Part shown: positions 25,301-40,000 of the stretch, piece by piece
Position numbering within the stretch: the stretch's first letter is position 1
Layout of the letters: every line of letters starts with the position of its first letter
Source of the DNA: Eucommia ulmoides
Taxonomy: Eukaryota; Streptophyta; Magnoliopsida; Garryales; Eucommiaceae
Assembly: GCA_016647705.1 (NCBI GenBank)
Contig: CM028326.1
Span: forward strand, 5,332,001-5,396,000
Length of the DNA: 64,000 nt
Direction of reading: 5' to 3'
Position numbers and translations under genes: made by a program
Notes under the pieces: generated by a model
The model's input: the letters and a program-made list of their open reading frames with translations, nothing else
What the model was told of the DNA's origin: nothing
Databases searched by the model: none

Positions 25301-25321
25301 AAATTCTTTTTGCTGATCCTA

Positions 25322-25825
25322 AGGGTGAAAATCGATCGGGAGTGTCGAGGGAAGGCCAATATTAAAAGCCGACCTGAAAAAATTCAAAAAGGTCAAACCT
25401 ATCTGAACCTGGAGTTGGGCACCCGATCAGGTTTAGGTGCTTCGGGTGTGGGTAGGTTTCGGGTTTTGAACAATGAAAATGACTAATGAACGGGCTTAGG
25501 CTCAGCACAATGAACAACGAACAAATGAAAAAAATTAAGTGCACAAAGGTTCATGCTCAGCATATCTAAACAATCAAACAATTAAAAATAATTGAGATTT
25601 CAAAACCCTAACCAAAAGCATATTAAACAACTAAACAATTAAAAACCCTAACAATAACCTTACAAACCGGAGCAAAGACAACAAATGACGGCAAAGGACG
25701 ACGGAGTATGAAGACATAGATGAAGGATGACAGAGTACAGAGACAGTGGCAAAGGACGACGAAGAAGGATGACCAATCCGACATCGGGTCTAGTTGGTTT
25801 TTTGGGTTACATTTACACCTCTGGA
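25322..25825. mobile_element. Non-autonomous hAT-like element with 8-bp target duplication
   Basis: TGATCCTA occurs exactly at 25314-25321 and 25826-25833, flanking 504 bp. The left end is AGGGTGAAAATCG and the right end, in reverse complement, begins TCCAGAGGTGTAAAT, both similar to hAT termini (AGGGGTGTAAA type). The inner sequence is rich in words such as CGGGTTTTG; no transposase is encoded. Confidence 0.65.
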
Positions 25826-25833
25826 TGATCCTA

Positions 25834-28084
25834 CTCTTTTATATGTAATGATTTTGTGAATGCCAACATTAGTCTAATCACGCAAGTTTCAGGTCTAACA
25901 ATTTGAAGTTTGGTGATTTTAAAGCCATAATCTATTGTTGTGGGTGTTTTTGCACCATCATACATCTAACATGTTTAATTCAACGTATTTAGATATATAT
26001 TTTTTTGTTCGTATATGAATTAAAAAATACATTTTAAATCGCATTACGGATATAACAACTACGTATACAAAATTATAATTCTAAATTATATATAATACAA
26101 AATTATAATTCTTGTTGAATTCAACGCGAATCACAAAATTCTTAATTATGTATAATACAAAATTATACTTGTGTTGAATTGACCACAAATATAATTCGTG
26201 TTGAATTCAATACGATCACAAAACAGGCAAAAAGTAGTGAAATTGAATATAATTTTGTAGATCTCAAGAATACGATCACGATTATGTAATTAGTTTAACG
26301 AAAATATTTGATACTTAACGTTTAGGTCGGGTTATAAAACAAAATTCGTATGGCCCTATTTTTTTTCATCCAATCCAATTTCCCAGGAATTACTTATTTT
26401 AGGAAAATTTTGATTCTATTCATGGAAGATATTAGATGTTGTAGAGACAAATTTAACCGAATAATCACAAAAGACTAACTCATAACCCACTTTAAAGAAA
26501 AAGTTAATATGTAGTTTTGCCTCCTTAATAGGAGCGGTTGGTAACTGCCCTATATAAAAATAAAAAATAAAAAACAAAGAGACAATCTCAGTGTTCATGA
26601 CCCTTTAAGAGCCAAGTTGCTGAATCCCAATTGTTGTTGTCTAATACTTGACCTTTTGAAAAGTCAAAGTTATATTTTCGAGGTAGTTTTTCACTAGCTG
26701 GTAGCCAGACATCAATAAAGTTACAAGATTTTATGACAAATACACAATAATATCAAACCAAATATACAAGTTCCATTTTCACGTTTGATCATAAAAGTTA
26801 CAATTTATAAAGTTCAAGTTACAATTTTACTAAAAGAATTTACAAGATGGTCTGCAAGTAGTTACAAGATGAAAAATATTGGTGGCACTGTAACAATGGT
26901 AGATAAGGTTTGATTATAATATATTTGTTTGGATTGAATGGAAGATTAATTACATTAATTAGAAGAATAATTAGAATATTTGGATTAAACACCGCCTTAA
27001 GATTTAAATTATAAAATTAACCATTTTCTTTTACTTTCGGTTGCTGATGACAGAGAGTCTAGCCCTGATTAGCTGCCGCAATAGCCTCAAGTCCAGACAA
27101 GGTCCAAGGGACAACGATTTTCCTTCGCCCCAAGTGAATACCATTATCTCACTTTGGTCCGCATGATTTCAATTTGAACACATGACAACTTGAAGTTTCC
27201 TAATAATCCTACTTTAGTCCAAATCATTATCCCGTTACAATTTTGGACGGCAAATAGTCACGTGTCTTGCATTTTGCTATTTTTAGGGGGCCCATGGACA
27301 TTTTCAACCTCTTTCTCCCCATACATAGCATGCTTATTTGTTAGTAACAAGGGATTTTATGCAATAATATTATATAATACATATAAAACTCTATAAAAAT
27401 AGTTACATGTATGGCAAATGACTGTTTGCTAAAAAAACTGCAACGATAATAATAATTTGAACTGAAATGAGATACTTACGAAATGGGAGGTGTTAAACTT
27501 CAGTGTTACGTGTCTAAACTGAGACTATATGGGCTATGTGAGACAATGGTCAAATTTCAACGGAGCAAAAGTGTTAAAAACCCTAAATTAAATAATTAAA
27601 TTAAAAGAAGGAAAAATAAAACAAGTTCAAACAAAAAAAATGACAAAAAGGATAAGTATTTAACAAAGAGAGATGCCGGACAGAAGCGACAAGCGGGAGC
27701 AAGCATAAACGACGATGGCGTGGAGCATGTGTATGTGAGAGAGAGCGAAAGAGAGATTGAAGAGAATGGCCAACAACTAATGTTAAAATCTTGTTTGATC
27801 TCAACAGTTGGATAAAAAATTTGATCTATCAACGTAAAATGTTTCTTGAGACAAAAACTGCGATTTTATTATATATATGAGAGAAACTTTTTAACAGAAA
27901 CATGCAAAGTCTTTTTTCTCGTCCGCTTTTTCAGTAACATTGTTGTGCCGAGTCTCTTTCTGTCTACAAGGGAAGAAGATATACAGCCGAATATTCTCTA
28001 TATCATGAAGAGGCAGAGTAGAATTTTCGGCAATAAGAGTCTTACTCTTTTCCATATTGTGTCGGAGATTAGGGCGGGGCGGGT
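25834..28084. other. AT-rich intergenic DNA
   Basis: No gene or clear transposon is supported. There are recurring ATAATACAAAATTATA words around 26,085-26,170. The 3' UTR of the convergent-side ADP-glucose pyrophosphorylase gene should occupy the last few hundred bases. Confidence 0.5.
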
Positions 28085-31000
28085 CTAGATGACGGTACTG
28101 CTAGGAATCAAGGCGTCCTTGATCACTGTCACAATCCCACTCTTTATAAAGTAACCATCGGTCTCTCTTGCTGCTTCCTGAACATTGTCACTGTTGATGA
28201 TCTGCAACTCAAAAAAAAAAAAAGGTCATATGAGGATCAACATATTAAAAATGAACGTAGACACTAGAAATTTACGGCAACATTTGGTAACGCTCTCAAT
28301 TTTTCTTAAAAAAAATAAGTTGGCAAAAAAATATTTTATTTAAAAATAAAAGCAAATAGCCAAAAATGGGTTTGATAGTGTCGAGAGGATATTTTAGTGC
28401 AACCCTATACAAGTTCTCCTGATTCGGAAAATTCAACAAATGGTTGCAAAATTTTTTTATGGAGAGGTCTTCTTAATCGAAAAATTATTTTTTACTTTTT
28501 TAAAAAGTAATTAAAAGTTCACGTTTTTATTTTTTAAAGTTCAAAAACAAGTATTACTTCTAAAATGAAGTACTACATTTCTTTTTGTTTGGAAGCAAAG
28601 AAAGTAGTCCAAAAAAAAAAAAAAAAAGTGTTACCAAACTGTGACTATATAAATATATATATAAATCACAACCTTCACATTCTCCCCAATTCGTGCATTC
28701 TTGTCGATAATTGCTCTCTTGATGTGGGAGCTCCTGCCAATACCGATTGGAACACTACCCTTTGCAGTCAGAAACCTCCTGTCAGCATCAGTCTGGCGCA
28801 AGACAGTTGAAAAAGAAAAGGAGTTATTTAGGTGGGTTTGATCAATGTTTCTACTTTTAATAAACTGGAATGTGAATTTTATTTTTAGAATAGAAACATG
28901 TTTGGCAACTACCATTGTCCTAAAACTATTTCTTTTAATTAAAAACAAAAAAAACATTAGGTTGCAACATATGTTTTTTTTTTCCCAATGTATGGTGGCC
29001 CTCATGGTGGTGGTGCTGGTGATGGCCAGGGGTGGTGGTGGTGTTGGCCAGCGATGGGGTAGTAAGAATAGTTTTGTGGGAGTAAATAGAAATCAACATT
29101 TTCTGGTTTCTAAGATTCTCCAGGAATCAAGAAATAGTCCCAAAATAACTCTCAAAATATTGGGAATAGAAACGTGTTTACCAAATGCGTTTTTATACAT
29201 TAATCCCAAAATTTTAGGAGCGAAAACAGAAATCAAGGAACGGTAATAGTAACCAAACGGGGCCTTACTAATAACTGGAAGAGCACACCATTTTCTAGAA
29301 CAAAGATTCATCTTAACCATACTAGAAACAAATCATTTTTCTCCTTTAGATTTTTTGCTGGGTAGTGTTTGGCAGCATAAAATTGAAACCAGAGAATAAA
29401 AATGAGAGCACATGTAATTGTTTTTGAGATTTTTTTATGCTTTCCTACAATTTTAAGGTTCTAATACCGCAACCAAACATGGGGTTTATGGATATGCCAA
29501 TACCTCGTAATAATCTGCTCCCATTAGCAGTGAATCTTCTATAATTGCGCCCTCTGAGATGCAAGAGCGGAGACCAACCACAGAGTGATGGATTTTACAG
29601 TTCTGCACAATAAGGATTATTAGCGACATCAACAATTCCTTGTCTATCAAGTTAAAGGGTTGTTGCTCACTTTCACTTGACTGCTCGCTAGTGGAAATGG
29701 TCTTAAAAAATAGGAGAGCCAATTTCTTGTCTAACAGCATGTACACGGGATTTGACAAGTGATTGGAATGGTCATGGAAATGACCATACAATTCTTACGT
29801 TTGGTATATGGGATTAAATTTTATTTCCATTACCAAGAATTTTCTAATCCTATAAAATATGTGATTAATCAATCCCAAGATAAATTTAATATCAATTAAA
29901 TCCGAATTATATGGAATTTGGTTTTATTCCTTCATCGGTCAAAAAACACGATAAAAAACAAGAGAACCCTCCACTTACACGTCTCCATGGACAGACCTTG
30001 AGCCACTGCTGCCGACTCCCACCATTGCTTACGTGCGAGAGAGAGATGGGTTCAAGAGAGAGAAAGATGTGTGTGTCTGGGTCTAAGGGGCGGGGAGAGA
30101 GAGAGAAAGAGAGAGAGATTGAGAGAGATTTGTATTGCAGAAGAGATTTATCGAGAAGATGAAGATGAAAAAGCATGGATTTTTCTTGCGAAAAGCTAAG
30201 GTGTTGTTTTGTTTGCGATATGAAAACAGGTTTTCTGAAATCACAATTTTTTGGATATTAATGGTAAGCCATTTGTTGAAAACAGAGAATGGGAACGAAA
30301 AAGGAGAGGGCGGGGAAGGGAAAACAGAGACATACACCAAACACGACTTAACCTCAATCCAACAGTTTAAAACATAAAAGTATCATATCTGAAGTTTCAT
30401 ATTTACCACTTATCTGAAACTTCATGTAATTTATGTTCGAATATTCCCTATTTGAAAAAAAATTTGTATGTTTGTCCAGTTGAGACTTAATTATATATAT
30501 ACATTCCATTTCTAATTTATTCCTAACACTAACCAAACATTACAATGAGAATAGTCATTCCAATACTATATCTAATCCCTTTTATTACCAAATATAAAAA
30601 TAGTAACGACTATTCCATTCGAAAAGCATAGTAATTCTAATCATATTGTCATTCCATTTCATTCCAACGTACCAAATGCAACGTAAGAGTAATATTTGGG
30701 TGAAGGATTTTGGGAGAGGATTTGATTTTGATTAGGAATTTCTATAATTAATAAGTTAAAATCACTTGTTTGGCTATCTTAGAAAGAAATTCGCAAAATT
30801 CCTTGAAATTTCGAAATGGGATTTATCATGGTAAAATGACATCCCCAAATACCTCCTAAAGAGGTCTTCTTTTTAAATCCTTCCGAATGAGGTATACCTC
30901 TCCATCCCGAGGTAGAAGTACATCAACAAAATTTTAATTTGAAAAAATATACACAAACGATGAATTTGCAATATTGGGAATTTAAAATTCAAATTTGAAA

Positions 31001-34000
31001 ATCCCACCATTTCAAAATTCCAAAATTTTATCAAAATCCTTCTTCAGTCGCACACTGAATACGTAATGATATTTTATTAGAGTGATTATATTTAGGGGTT
31101 CTTATTGAGAGGTCCCACAAGTGAGAACCATCACTTTCTAAGAACCATCCCAAGGCAAAAAAAAAACCCTCGGATGGTCCTCCCATAAGTGAAACACCAC
31201 TTATGGGACCTTTGGAGGTGGTGTTTTCCACTTATGGGACCTTTGGAGGAATTTGCCTTATATTTATTTAGTATTAAAGATAGAACAGTCTTTTATTCTT
31301 TTCTATGTCTTTTTAGCCTATATAAGTTACCTTTCTTAGTCTACATTCATTATTTGCAATGATAAATCCCCACCTTCTTTCTCTCTTTTTTATCTTTAAT
31401 TCTATGTATTCAAGGATCTTAACAATATTATGCGTTTTATTCTTTCAACTAGGCACAGTCCATTTCACTAAGCATGAGAAGGCACGCCAAAAATGGCAAC
31501 TAAACAGATGATCAAACTTGTCTAGGAACAATATGGATTAAGAAGTACCTTAATCACGCAACCCTCACCAATAACACTATCTGTTACATCAGCATCAAGC
31601 ATCTTTGAAGGAGGTAAATAACGAGGTTGGGTGTAGATTGGGGCTGAACGGTCATAGAAACTGCAACAGGAGTTCAAAAGCACATTAATGATCTAAGAAG
31701 AATAACAAAGCTGCTAGCATTCCAGCAAATTTAATAACCAAGGGCGGTCTGAAGAAGAGGGGGGGAGTGAAGAAAAGAAAAATCCCACCTGAAGTCTGGC
31801 ACTGGCTTCTTGGTGATCCCCAGATTGGCATTATAAAATGCTTCAATTGTACCAATGTCTTCCCAGTAGCCATCGTACAAGTAGGCTTGCACCTGCTCAT
31901 ATAAATTGGCAATTAGAACTCCGGAATTGAAATTAAGCAGATAAATAAAGGTACGGTAAGTTAGGGATGGCAATTCAAGCTGAACCAATAGGTAATCAAA
32001 CCAAACTGAACCGAACGGTTCGGTTTTGAAAACTGATTAAATGGTTTTGGTTACGGTTTCGGTTTCGGAATTGAAAACCGAAGCGGTTTTGGTCTTGGGA
32101 TAGTAACCGAGAAACCGAACTGTGTAACCAAACCACGTAACCGGTATTTTAGATATATTTTTATTATATATAGTACCCTCACTTTATTTATTTATTTATA
32201 TTTTGACCCCTGGTGTGTGTATATGTAATAGGGTTAATCAGTTAATTTAAGGATTTTCATAGTTTCTTCTGGAATTTTAGTTATGTCTTTTTATATATAA
32301 AATACAACGCTTCGCGATTTCGCAATTTCAGTTTTAGTTTTATATAAAAATTAAAAAACCTTGGTTTTGTAATTTCGCGGTTTTGGTTTTGCATAAAATT
32401 AAACAATTAGGTTTTAAATCCGTTTTCTAAAAGACTGCATTTTTGGTTTGGGTTTGGGTTTTGGTTTTGGGTTTGGTATATGCCTAACAGTTTTGGTTTC
32501 TAATGAAACCGACCCAAAACCGAACTGGTGCCATCCCTATGATATGTTTTTCAAATGCTTATCACTCAACAACCATGATACACTGCCTTATAGTAATGTA
32601 TTGAAGTCCTACATCTACATAACTATGCCAATTAGAAGAATAATTGTTACATATTTGCACACATGCTTCTAGTTTTATAGGTGCGAGGGGCACAACATAA
32701 GGACACAGTATGAATGAACCCTGCTTACAATTGTAGGTAGCATCCTAGCACAGGAAATGGTTAATAAATCAAAGGAAAAACCACTGAAATAAGCCTCAAG
32801 TATAGTATATAGGGTCTGAAAATGGTAGCCTCATTACTGAAAATAGAAGGACAAAAGAAATACATACTCTCAGGCCAATTGAAGTTGCACCAGGTATAAC
32901 TTCACTTCCGAAATCATTAGCACCAGGAAACTTATCTCTAAGTAGATTTAACATCACATCTTTGCTGATAACATATATGCCCATACTCGCAATGTAGGGC
33001 ATCTCTTTAGCTCTCTCATCATCAAGACCTAAAATAGTGGTATCAACCTAGGATCGAACAATAATTAGTGGATAGAAACCACAATAGAAATGTGATCATA
33101 AAAAAAATGTCAAAAACACGAACAGCAAAAGTAAAGCACTGCTTAAGCGAATGCTTACCTTCATAGCTTTCAATTGCTCTCCTTTTGGTTTTTCTGCGAA
33201 CTCAATGATTCGTCCTTCTTCATCAATCTTCATCAGACCAAAAGCTGTAGCACGTTTTTCATCCATTGGTAGTGCAGCAACGGTGATATCAGCATCAGTT
33301 TCTCTATGGGCTTGAATAAATCGCTCATAATCCATTCGGTATAAATGATCCCCAGCAAGAATCAGGAATTCTAGAACATTGTGCTCCTCAAACAGCCACA
33401 AGTACTGCCTGACAGCATCAGCTGTACCCTGAAGCCAATTAATTTGTTATCATAAGTGATCTTACATCAAGCCGAAAAGTGATGGTCTAAGGATAATGTG
33501 ATTGTATTTCAGTTAAAGCGAGAGAAGGGAAAAAAGAAAAAGGAAAGTCCAAGAGATCATTACAACCAAAGCATTGAAAGGGTGCTCTAATATGGAAAAC
33601 ATTTGAAACAAAAGTAATCGTTCCCTAGGAGGAAGCATTGTCGTGAGCTAGAATAAATATCTCATTAAAATTGAGAAAGACATAAATTTGAAAATTCAAC
33701 CGAAAACAATATCATCGAAAGGGTTAACTTGAACTAGAGTTTCCAAATAAGTTCTATGTAAATGAACATATTAGCTAAGATGTCATTTCAGATGTATCTA
33801 GTGATCACTTACCCCCAAAAAAAAAAAGAAGATGTATCTAGTGGTCACAACTATGCGGGAAATATCAAGTATCTTTCCGCAAATGATGCTACATTGTCAC
33901 TTGAATAAACAACATTAAATAGGGACAAGAAAAAAAGGGAAAACATGTATTTGGATAACCTAAAAATCAGATAATTGGTCTTGTGAAGAAATAATTCAGC

Positions 34001-37000
34001 TGATTGTCAAACCAATAGCCACACTATTAAAGCACTTCCAAATTTGTTAAAAGAAGGATATCTGAACTTGATAGTGGTGTCTAAGTACCTGAAATTTTGA
34101 ACTATTTCACAACTCCAGTTAAATAGGCGGCTTCTTCAAAATGAGAAAAAATGCAGAAAAATTGCATAACCCAGTTTGTAAAGAGAAATGATCATAAAAC
34201 CTTACAAGGATAAGAATCACTACTCAACTTCATACGGAGAATCACCACAATTTAATACCAAGGATGAGGGTGGAAACATACCTACATTACAAGCATAAAA
34301 AGGCACGGATGAGAGGATATAACTACCTGGAACCAGTTGGGGTTCTCTGGGCTCTGCTGAGCTGCAAGAACTTCAACAAAACCTTCATTCTTGTACCCGC
34401 CCATGTTACTTGCATATGCTCTTGAAAGGTGACGATTCAGAGATGCTGAGTTGAATTGCGTAAGAACATAAATCTTGGAGACATTACTGTTCAAGCAATT
34501 GCTAACAGGAATATCAATCAGCCGATAGTTTGCTCCTAAAGGAACAGCTGGCTTTGCTCGTTTCTTTGTAAGAGGGTAAAGACGGGTTCCAGCTCCACCT
34601 CCAAGTATAATTCCCAAGACACTCTGTGAATCATCATCAGACAGCATAAAATTATTATCCTTCCATATATTTCCATAAGAATATAGGCAGTAGAAACTCC
34701 GGACAAATTTTTTAAATAAAGCAGCACTCCACTCCATCCTCCTCTTATCCTCTCCTCCCCACCAAAGACAATGCATGGTTAAAAGAACAAAAAATTCCAA
34801 GCTCTCTAAGCTTCTCTAATGACAGTTTAGGAAATTTGGATCCTCCACAAAGCAAAGGAAACAAGAAATCTTTCCCTTAAGCAGCCAAGTTGATCTTTTC
34901 TTCTTGCCTGACTCAATAAAAAGATCATTAATTATTCTAGCCAGAAAGACATAATGCTAAGAAAGGCAACGCAAGACCAATGGTAACTTCACAATAATCA
35001 TAAAAAGACCTTCAAATGGTATGCCTATAATGGACTCTTGTGACTTATCCTAAGCCTTCGACACAATGAATCGAATCACAGAAAAATGCAAGACAATGGA
35101 GCTTCTCAACACCATTGTAGACTCAAAATATTTCCCAATTCGTGATTTAGTTTTTTATCTTCTCGTCCTCACTTAGGCTTGTGATTGAGTCTTCCGAATA
35201 TGGTTTCATCGAACATACATACCAAATTCATGCGGCTAATTTCATCATTACTGTTAAGATAATTGAGATGTGGGAAACATGAACGATATATTGAATAATA
35301 TAAGAAAAGATTCAAAGAATACAACACTATACACAAGTATTTATAGGGGAAGTGGGTGTTAGGGCTTTGCCCAAATGGGCCAAGCCCATTATTACATTAA
35401 CATTCCCCCTTAAACTCAAGGCGATAAATGGGAGGTGAACTTGAGTTTGGAAATCAGAGAGTGAAAGCGTCCAGGTCAATAAGCCTTGGTGAAAATGTCT
35501 GTTGTCTGATCGGCTGAGCTGACAGATTGTAGACGAACCGTATTCCGGAGAATATGATAACGGATAAAGTGACAATCAGTCTCGATGTGTTTTGTACGCT
35601 CGTGGAATACATCATTGTGAGCAATCTAAATAACACTCCTGTTGTCATAGTGCAGGGTAGTGGCAACAGGAGAAAGGATGCCCATGTCAGCGAGTAGCCA
35701 TCGAAACCAAAGAAGTTCTTAAGTTGCATCAGCCATGACACGATATTCAACTTCAATACTGGAGCGAGCAACCACTGTTTGTTTCTTACTATACCAGGAA
35801 ATGAGAGAATTGCCAAAAAAAAAAAAGTAACCAGTGGTTGAACGTCTGTCGGTGGGGTCTCCGGCCCAATCGGCATCAGAATAAGCTTGTAATAAGGGAG
35901 CAGACTGAGCTGAAAAATGAAACCCATGAAATAAAGTACCCTTGACATACCGAAGAATGCGAAGAACAGCCGAGTAATAGGTGATCCGAGGAGCGGATAA
36001 GAACTGGCTGACCTGATGAACGACATAGGCAATGTCAGGGCGAGTGACAGTAAGATATACAAGACTTCCAACAAGTTGGCAATATAGAGTGGCATCCTGA
36101 AGAGGTGAACTATCGAGTGGAGTAAGTCTGACGTTTAGCTCGAGAGGAGTAGTGGCAGGGGTTGAGTCAGTGATCTCAGCCTTGGAAAAGAGATCCGAGG
36201 CATACTCGGCCTGAGAGAGAAAATATCCATAAGAACCAGATAAGACTTCGAGGCCAAGAAAATAGGTGAGCACGCCAAGATCTTTTATCTTGAATTGGCC
36301 ATTGAGGAACTTTTTGAGTTCAGAAATACCACATAGATCATCTCCAGTAATAACCATATCATCCACATACAGTAAAAAAAGGATAATACCGTTGGCAGTA
36401 TGGCGAATAAATAGAGCCGAATCATTAGCACTAGGTGTGAATCCAAACTAATAAATAGTAGTGCTGAATTTGGCAAACCAAGCACGTGGAGCTTGTTTCA
36501 AACCATATAGAGCACGGCAAAGGTGACAAACTTTATTTAGATGGGCAGCCAAGCCGGGAGGGGTATGCATATAGACTTCCTCAAGAATATCGCTATTGAG
36601 AAATGCATTTTTAACATCCATTTGAAAAATAGTTCATTTTCGAATGGCAGCGACGGCAAGAAGCCTACGGACATATGTCAGCCTCGCCACTGGAGCAAAC
36701 GTTTCTTCATAGTCAATGCCATATTCCTGAGCAAATCCCTTGGCAACAAGTTGGGCTTTATATCGTTCAACAGAGCCGTCAGAAAGCATCTTAATCTTAA
36801 ACACTCATTTGCACCCAATAGGAGCATTTCCAGGGGGCAGATCAACAATATTCCAGGTATGAGTTTTGGCGAGGGCCTGAAGTTCTTCGTCCATTACTTT
36901 CTGCCAAAGAGGATTAGTACTAGCCTCTTTATAAGATTGAGGCTTATGCAGGTGAAGTATAGTGGAAAAATAATGAAAATCAGAAAGGTAATGTGGAGGA

Positions 37001-40000
37001 TGAGTTACCCTGGTAGAGCGGCGGGGGTGATCTGGGGCTTGGGTCTCAAAGGAAGGCAGTACAGGATCGTCAGCCACATGAGAAGTCTTAGACATGATCG
37101 CTGGAGTTGGAAGGGTGAGATCAACTGGTAGTTCTGGAATGGGTTTAGCTGGTGGTTCTAGGGTGGACTCAGCATAAGGGGCAGGGCTGGGCTCAACTAG
37201 TGGTGCTGGAGTGGACTCAACAGTACCTAGAACTGTATCCTCTGGAAATAACTCAATTGATGGATTAGTAAAGAATCTGGAGTTAGTGAGGGTTGACATT
37301 TCAAATGACTGTAAGGAAGAAAACATTTGATGTTCCCCAAAAACGACATGTCGCGAGATACGAAGGGTTTTAAAAATGGGATCCCAACACCGATACCCTT
37401 GATGCCAAATCCAATAAAACAATACAGACAAGCCCTTGGTTCCAATTTGTTGTGTTCATGTGGTTTGAGAAGAACAAAACAAGTGCAACCAAAGACTCTG
37501 AGTTTAGAGTAATCGGAAGGTTTAACGAAAAGGCGCTCAAATGGAGACTGTTTTTGGATTGTAGCAGAAGGGACACGATTTATTGTATAGATGGCTGTGA
37601 AAGCAGCATCACTCCAAAAACGCTCAGGACATGATGAAGAAATGAGGAGAGTACGAACTATGTCAAGAATATGCCTATGTTTGCGTTCGACTCTTCCATT
37701 TTGTTGGGATGTTTTAGGACACGAGCGATGAGGGAGCGTGCCATTTTTGTGAAGCAAGTTAAGAAAAGCATGATCCTTGTATTTCATTGCATTATCTGAG
37801 CGAAAATCTTGATATTTCTAGAAAATTGTGTTTGAACCATAGAGAAAAACTCAGAATATATTTAAAATAGTTCGGATCGATGTTTCATAAGAAACAACTA
37901 TGTATATCGAGAGTAGTCGTCTACAAAGATAACAAAGTAATGACAACCACCCATCGAGGCATGAGGAGAAGGCCCCCAAATCAGAATGAATTAGATCAAA
38001 GGGTGCAAGGGAAATAGACTGACTCTCTTTGAAAGGTAGGGCTGGTTGTTTTGCAAATTGGCAATGAATACATTTGAAGGACTCATGCTAAACTAAACCT
38101 AACTGACCGCTAGAGAAAAGCGATTTGAGTAGGCTAGATGAAGTGTGGCCCAAACGAGCATGCCAAATTTGGGATAGTAAGAGAAACGTTGATGGTTGTG
38201 GAGATGAGGATGAGGAAGAGGATGATGGAGGTGGTGGTGAGGTTGCTCAGGTTGATAAAAGGACATGTGGTTGTGGTGGTGATAGGAATATTCATAGCGG
38301 AGAGTTTGGTTGAAAAAATGTTAGGATCAGATGTCATATGATAACAACAAGTAGAAGCAAATAACCAAAAAGAGTTACCTCCAGTAAGTGAGAGAGCAGA
38401 GGAAAGGTTTGTACAATTTTTGGAAAAGATATGGAGTAGGAGTTGAGCCAAATCTGCAATAGACATGATAACAATAGTGAAGGAAGGATCTGAATCCTCT
38501 TTGGCATTGATAATGAGCGAAGAATCCACAGACATCGCTGTTGAACCTAAAAAAACCATTGTCATGGATGAATTCAGAATACTGAAATTGTCCAGCAACC
38601 GGTCTATACTTGTGAAGAACCGATTAAGAACCACTTGAACCGATCAAATCTCCGTGATGAACCGAATCAACAATATAACGAGAACTATATTGTATTATCC
38701 GAATTTGATTAAACGAAGATCACAAATAAATCCATAATATTGAAATTGTTGAGGAATCGATACTGAATCTTCAAGGACCGAGTGGAAAACGGATGAACCG
38801 GTGTCGGGACCACACAGATATAACAGAAAGTATATTCTGTGAGCCTCAAATCACAAAACAAAGGCTGGAAACAAAATCAGAACACCGAAAACCCCCAAGA
38901 ACCGGTCCAACTTCATAGAAAACCGGTCAAAAAATGCTTGAACCGGTCTGAGGAAGCAGGAGGCATGTAAGATTTGAGAGGGAGTCGACGCAGAAACTTC
39001 GAACCGCGCGTGGGAGAACGTGCCACATCGGATTTCCTTGATTTTTGCTCCGTTGGAATCGTTTCATTGAGATGGTTCCGATGGTATATTATGAGATAGA
39101 TTCCAAACTTTGGTTGAGGAGATAGAGTCCAAAATCTGAGACGGCGCAAGCAAGCACATGGATCTGACGCGAATCGGGAGCAGAACCTTTGGGCCGCGCG
39201 TGTGGGCATGTTCAGCGTCGTACAGTGATGAGTCTTGCTTAGTTGGAATCATCTTGTCAAGACGGTTCTGACGGTATATCATGAGATGGATTTGGATCCC
39301 CGGTTGAGGCGGTAGAGCACAAAATCCGAGACGGCGCAATTTTGGGGGTACTGTTGGCTATAGGAGGCGCGTGTGGGCGCGTTGGTGCTCCAGTGGCGGT
39401 GATTTTGGTGGCACTGTGTTCGTCTCTGCAAGACGAAGATGGTGATGTGGTGATTGTTGATACCGGAGTGGTGATGAAACCTATAATAGCAACGAAAATC
39501 ATGGGAGAAAAGCGAAGACGGTGGCGGAAGCTTTAGGGTTTCGAAAAAAATGTTTAGAGATAACAGGCTCAGGAAAAACTTGCTCTTGATACCATGTTAA
39601 GATAATTGAGAAGTGGGAAACATGAACGATATATTGAATAGTATGAGAAAATATACAAAGAATACAACACTATACACAAATATTTATAGGGGAAGTAGAG
39701 GTTAGGATTTTGCCCTAACGGGCCAAGCTTATTATTACATTAGCAATTACGATCTAATCTACTTTCCTTATCACCTTTAACGCTCCATAAACTCCTTCCG
39801 GTCACAACCATTTCACCACGCACGCAAGAGACTCAGTTACAGACAGTGCTCATCCTATTGATGTATGAAGGCGTGTGAAGGAGAGAATCGCGATACTAAA
39901 TCAGGAGCTACGAACACAAATGATTTGGATTCAAACGACATTTCCTGCTCATTCTGTGGAACAACTTACTTTACTTCGATCTGTCAAAATCCAATACTCC

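Larger units (their letters stand above)
23677..25313. other. AT-rich intergenic DNA with degenerate repeats
   Basis: No gene is supported. Between about 24,830 and 25,045 three related segments occur around TACATTCAACGCACGACGAG (variants near 24,840, 24,910 and 25,015), spaced about 70-105 bp, suggesting remains of a mobile element. Confidence 0.55.
35252..39745 (-). mobile_element. Full-length Ty1/Copia retrotransposon in intron 1 of APS1
   Basis: Two 151-bp LTRs (35252-35402 and 39595-39745) begin TGTTAAGATAATTGAGA; the target duplication ATTAC is intact on both sides (35247-35251, 39746-39750). Read on the minus strand, the primer site TGGTATCAAGAGC follows the 5' LTR and a purine tract AAGGGGGAA precedes the 3' LTR. 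Between them are remains of protease or pre-integrase (38134-38634), integrase (37227-37790, with [16 protein letters not shown]), reverse transcriptase (about 36,100-36,850, with YVDDMVITG) and RNase H (about 35,450-35,760). These lie in several frames with stops, for example TGA near 36,632, so the element is dead. By eye the LTRs differ at about 16 of 151 positions. The short LTRs and iMet-type primer site suit small Copia lineages. Confidence 0.95.

Noticed and set aside
29345-29490. Further MITE in the intron beside exon 7
   Set aside because: GTGTTTGGCAGCATAAAA and CAACCAAACATGGGG hint at inverted ends, but the match is too short to support an element.
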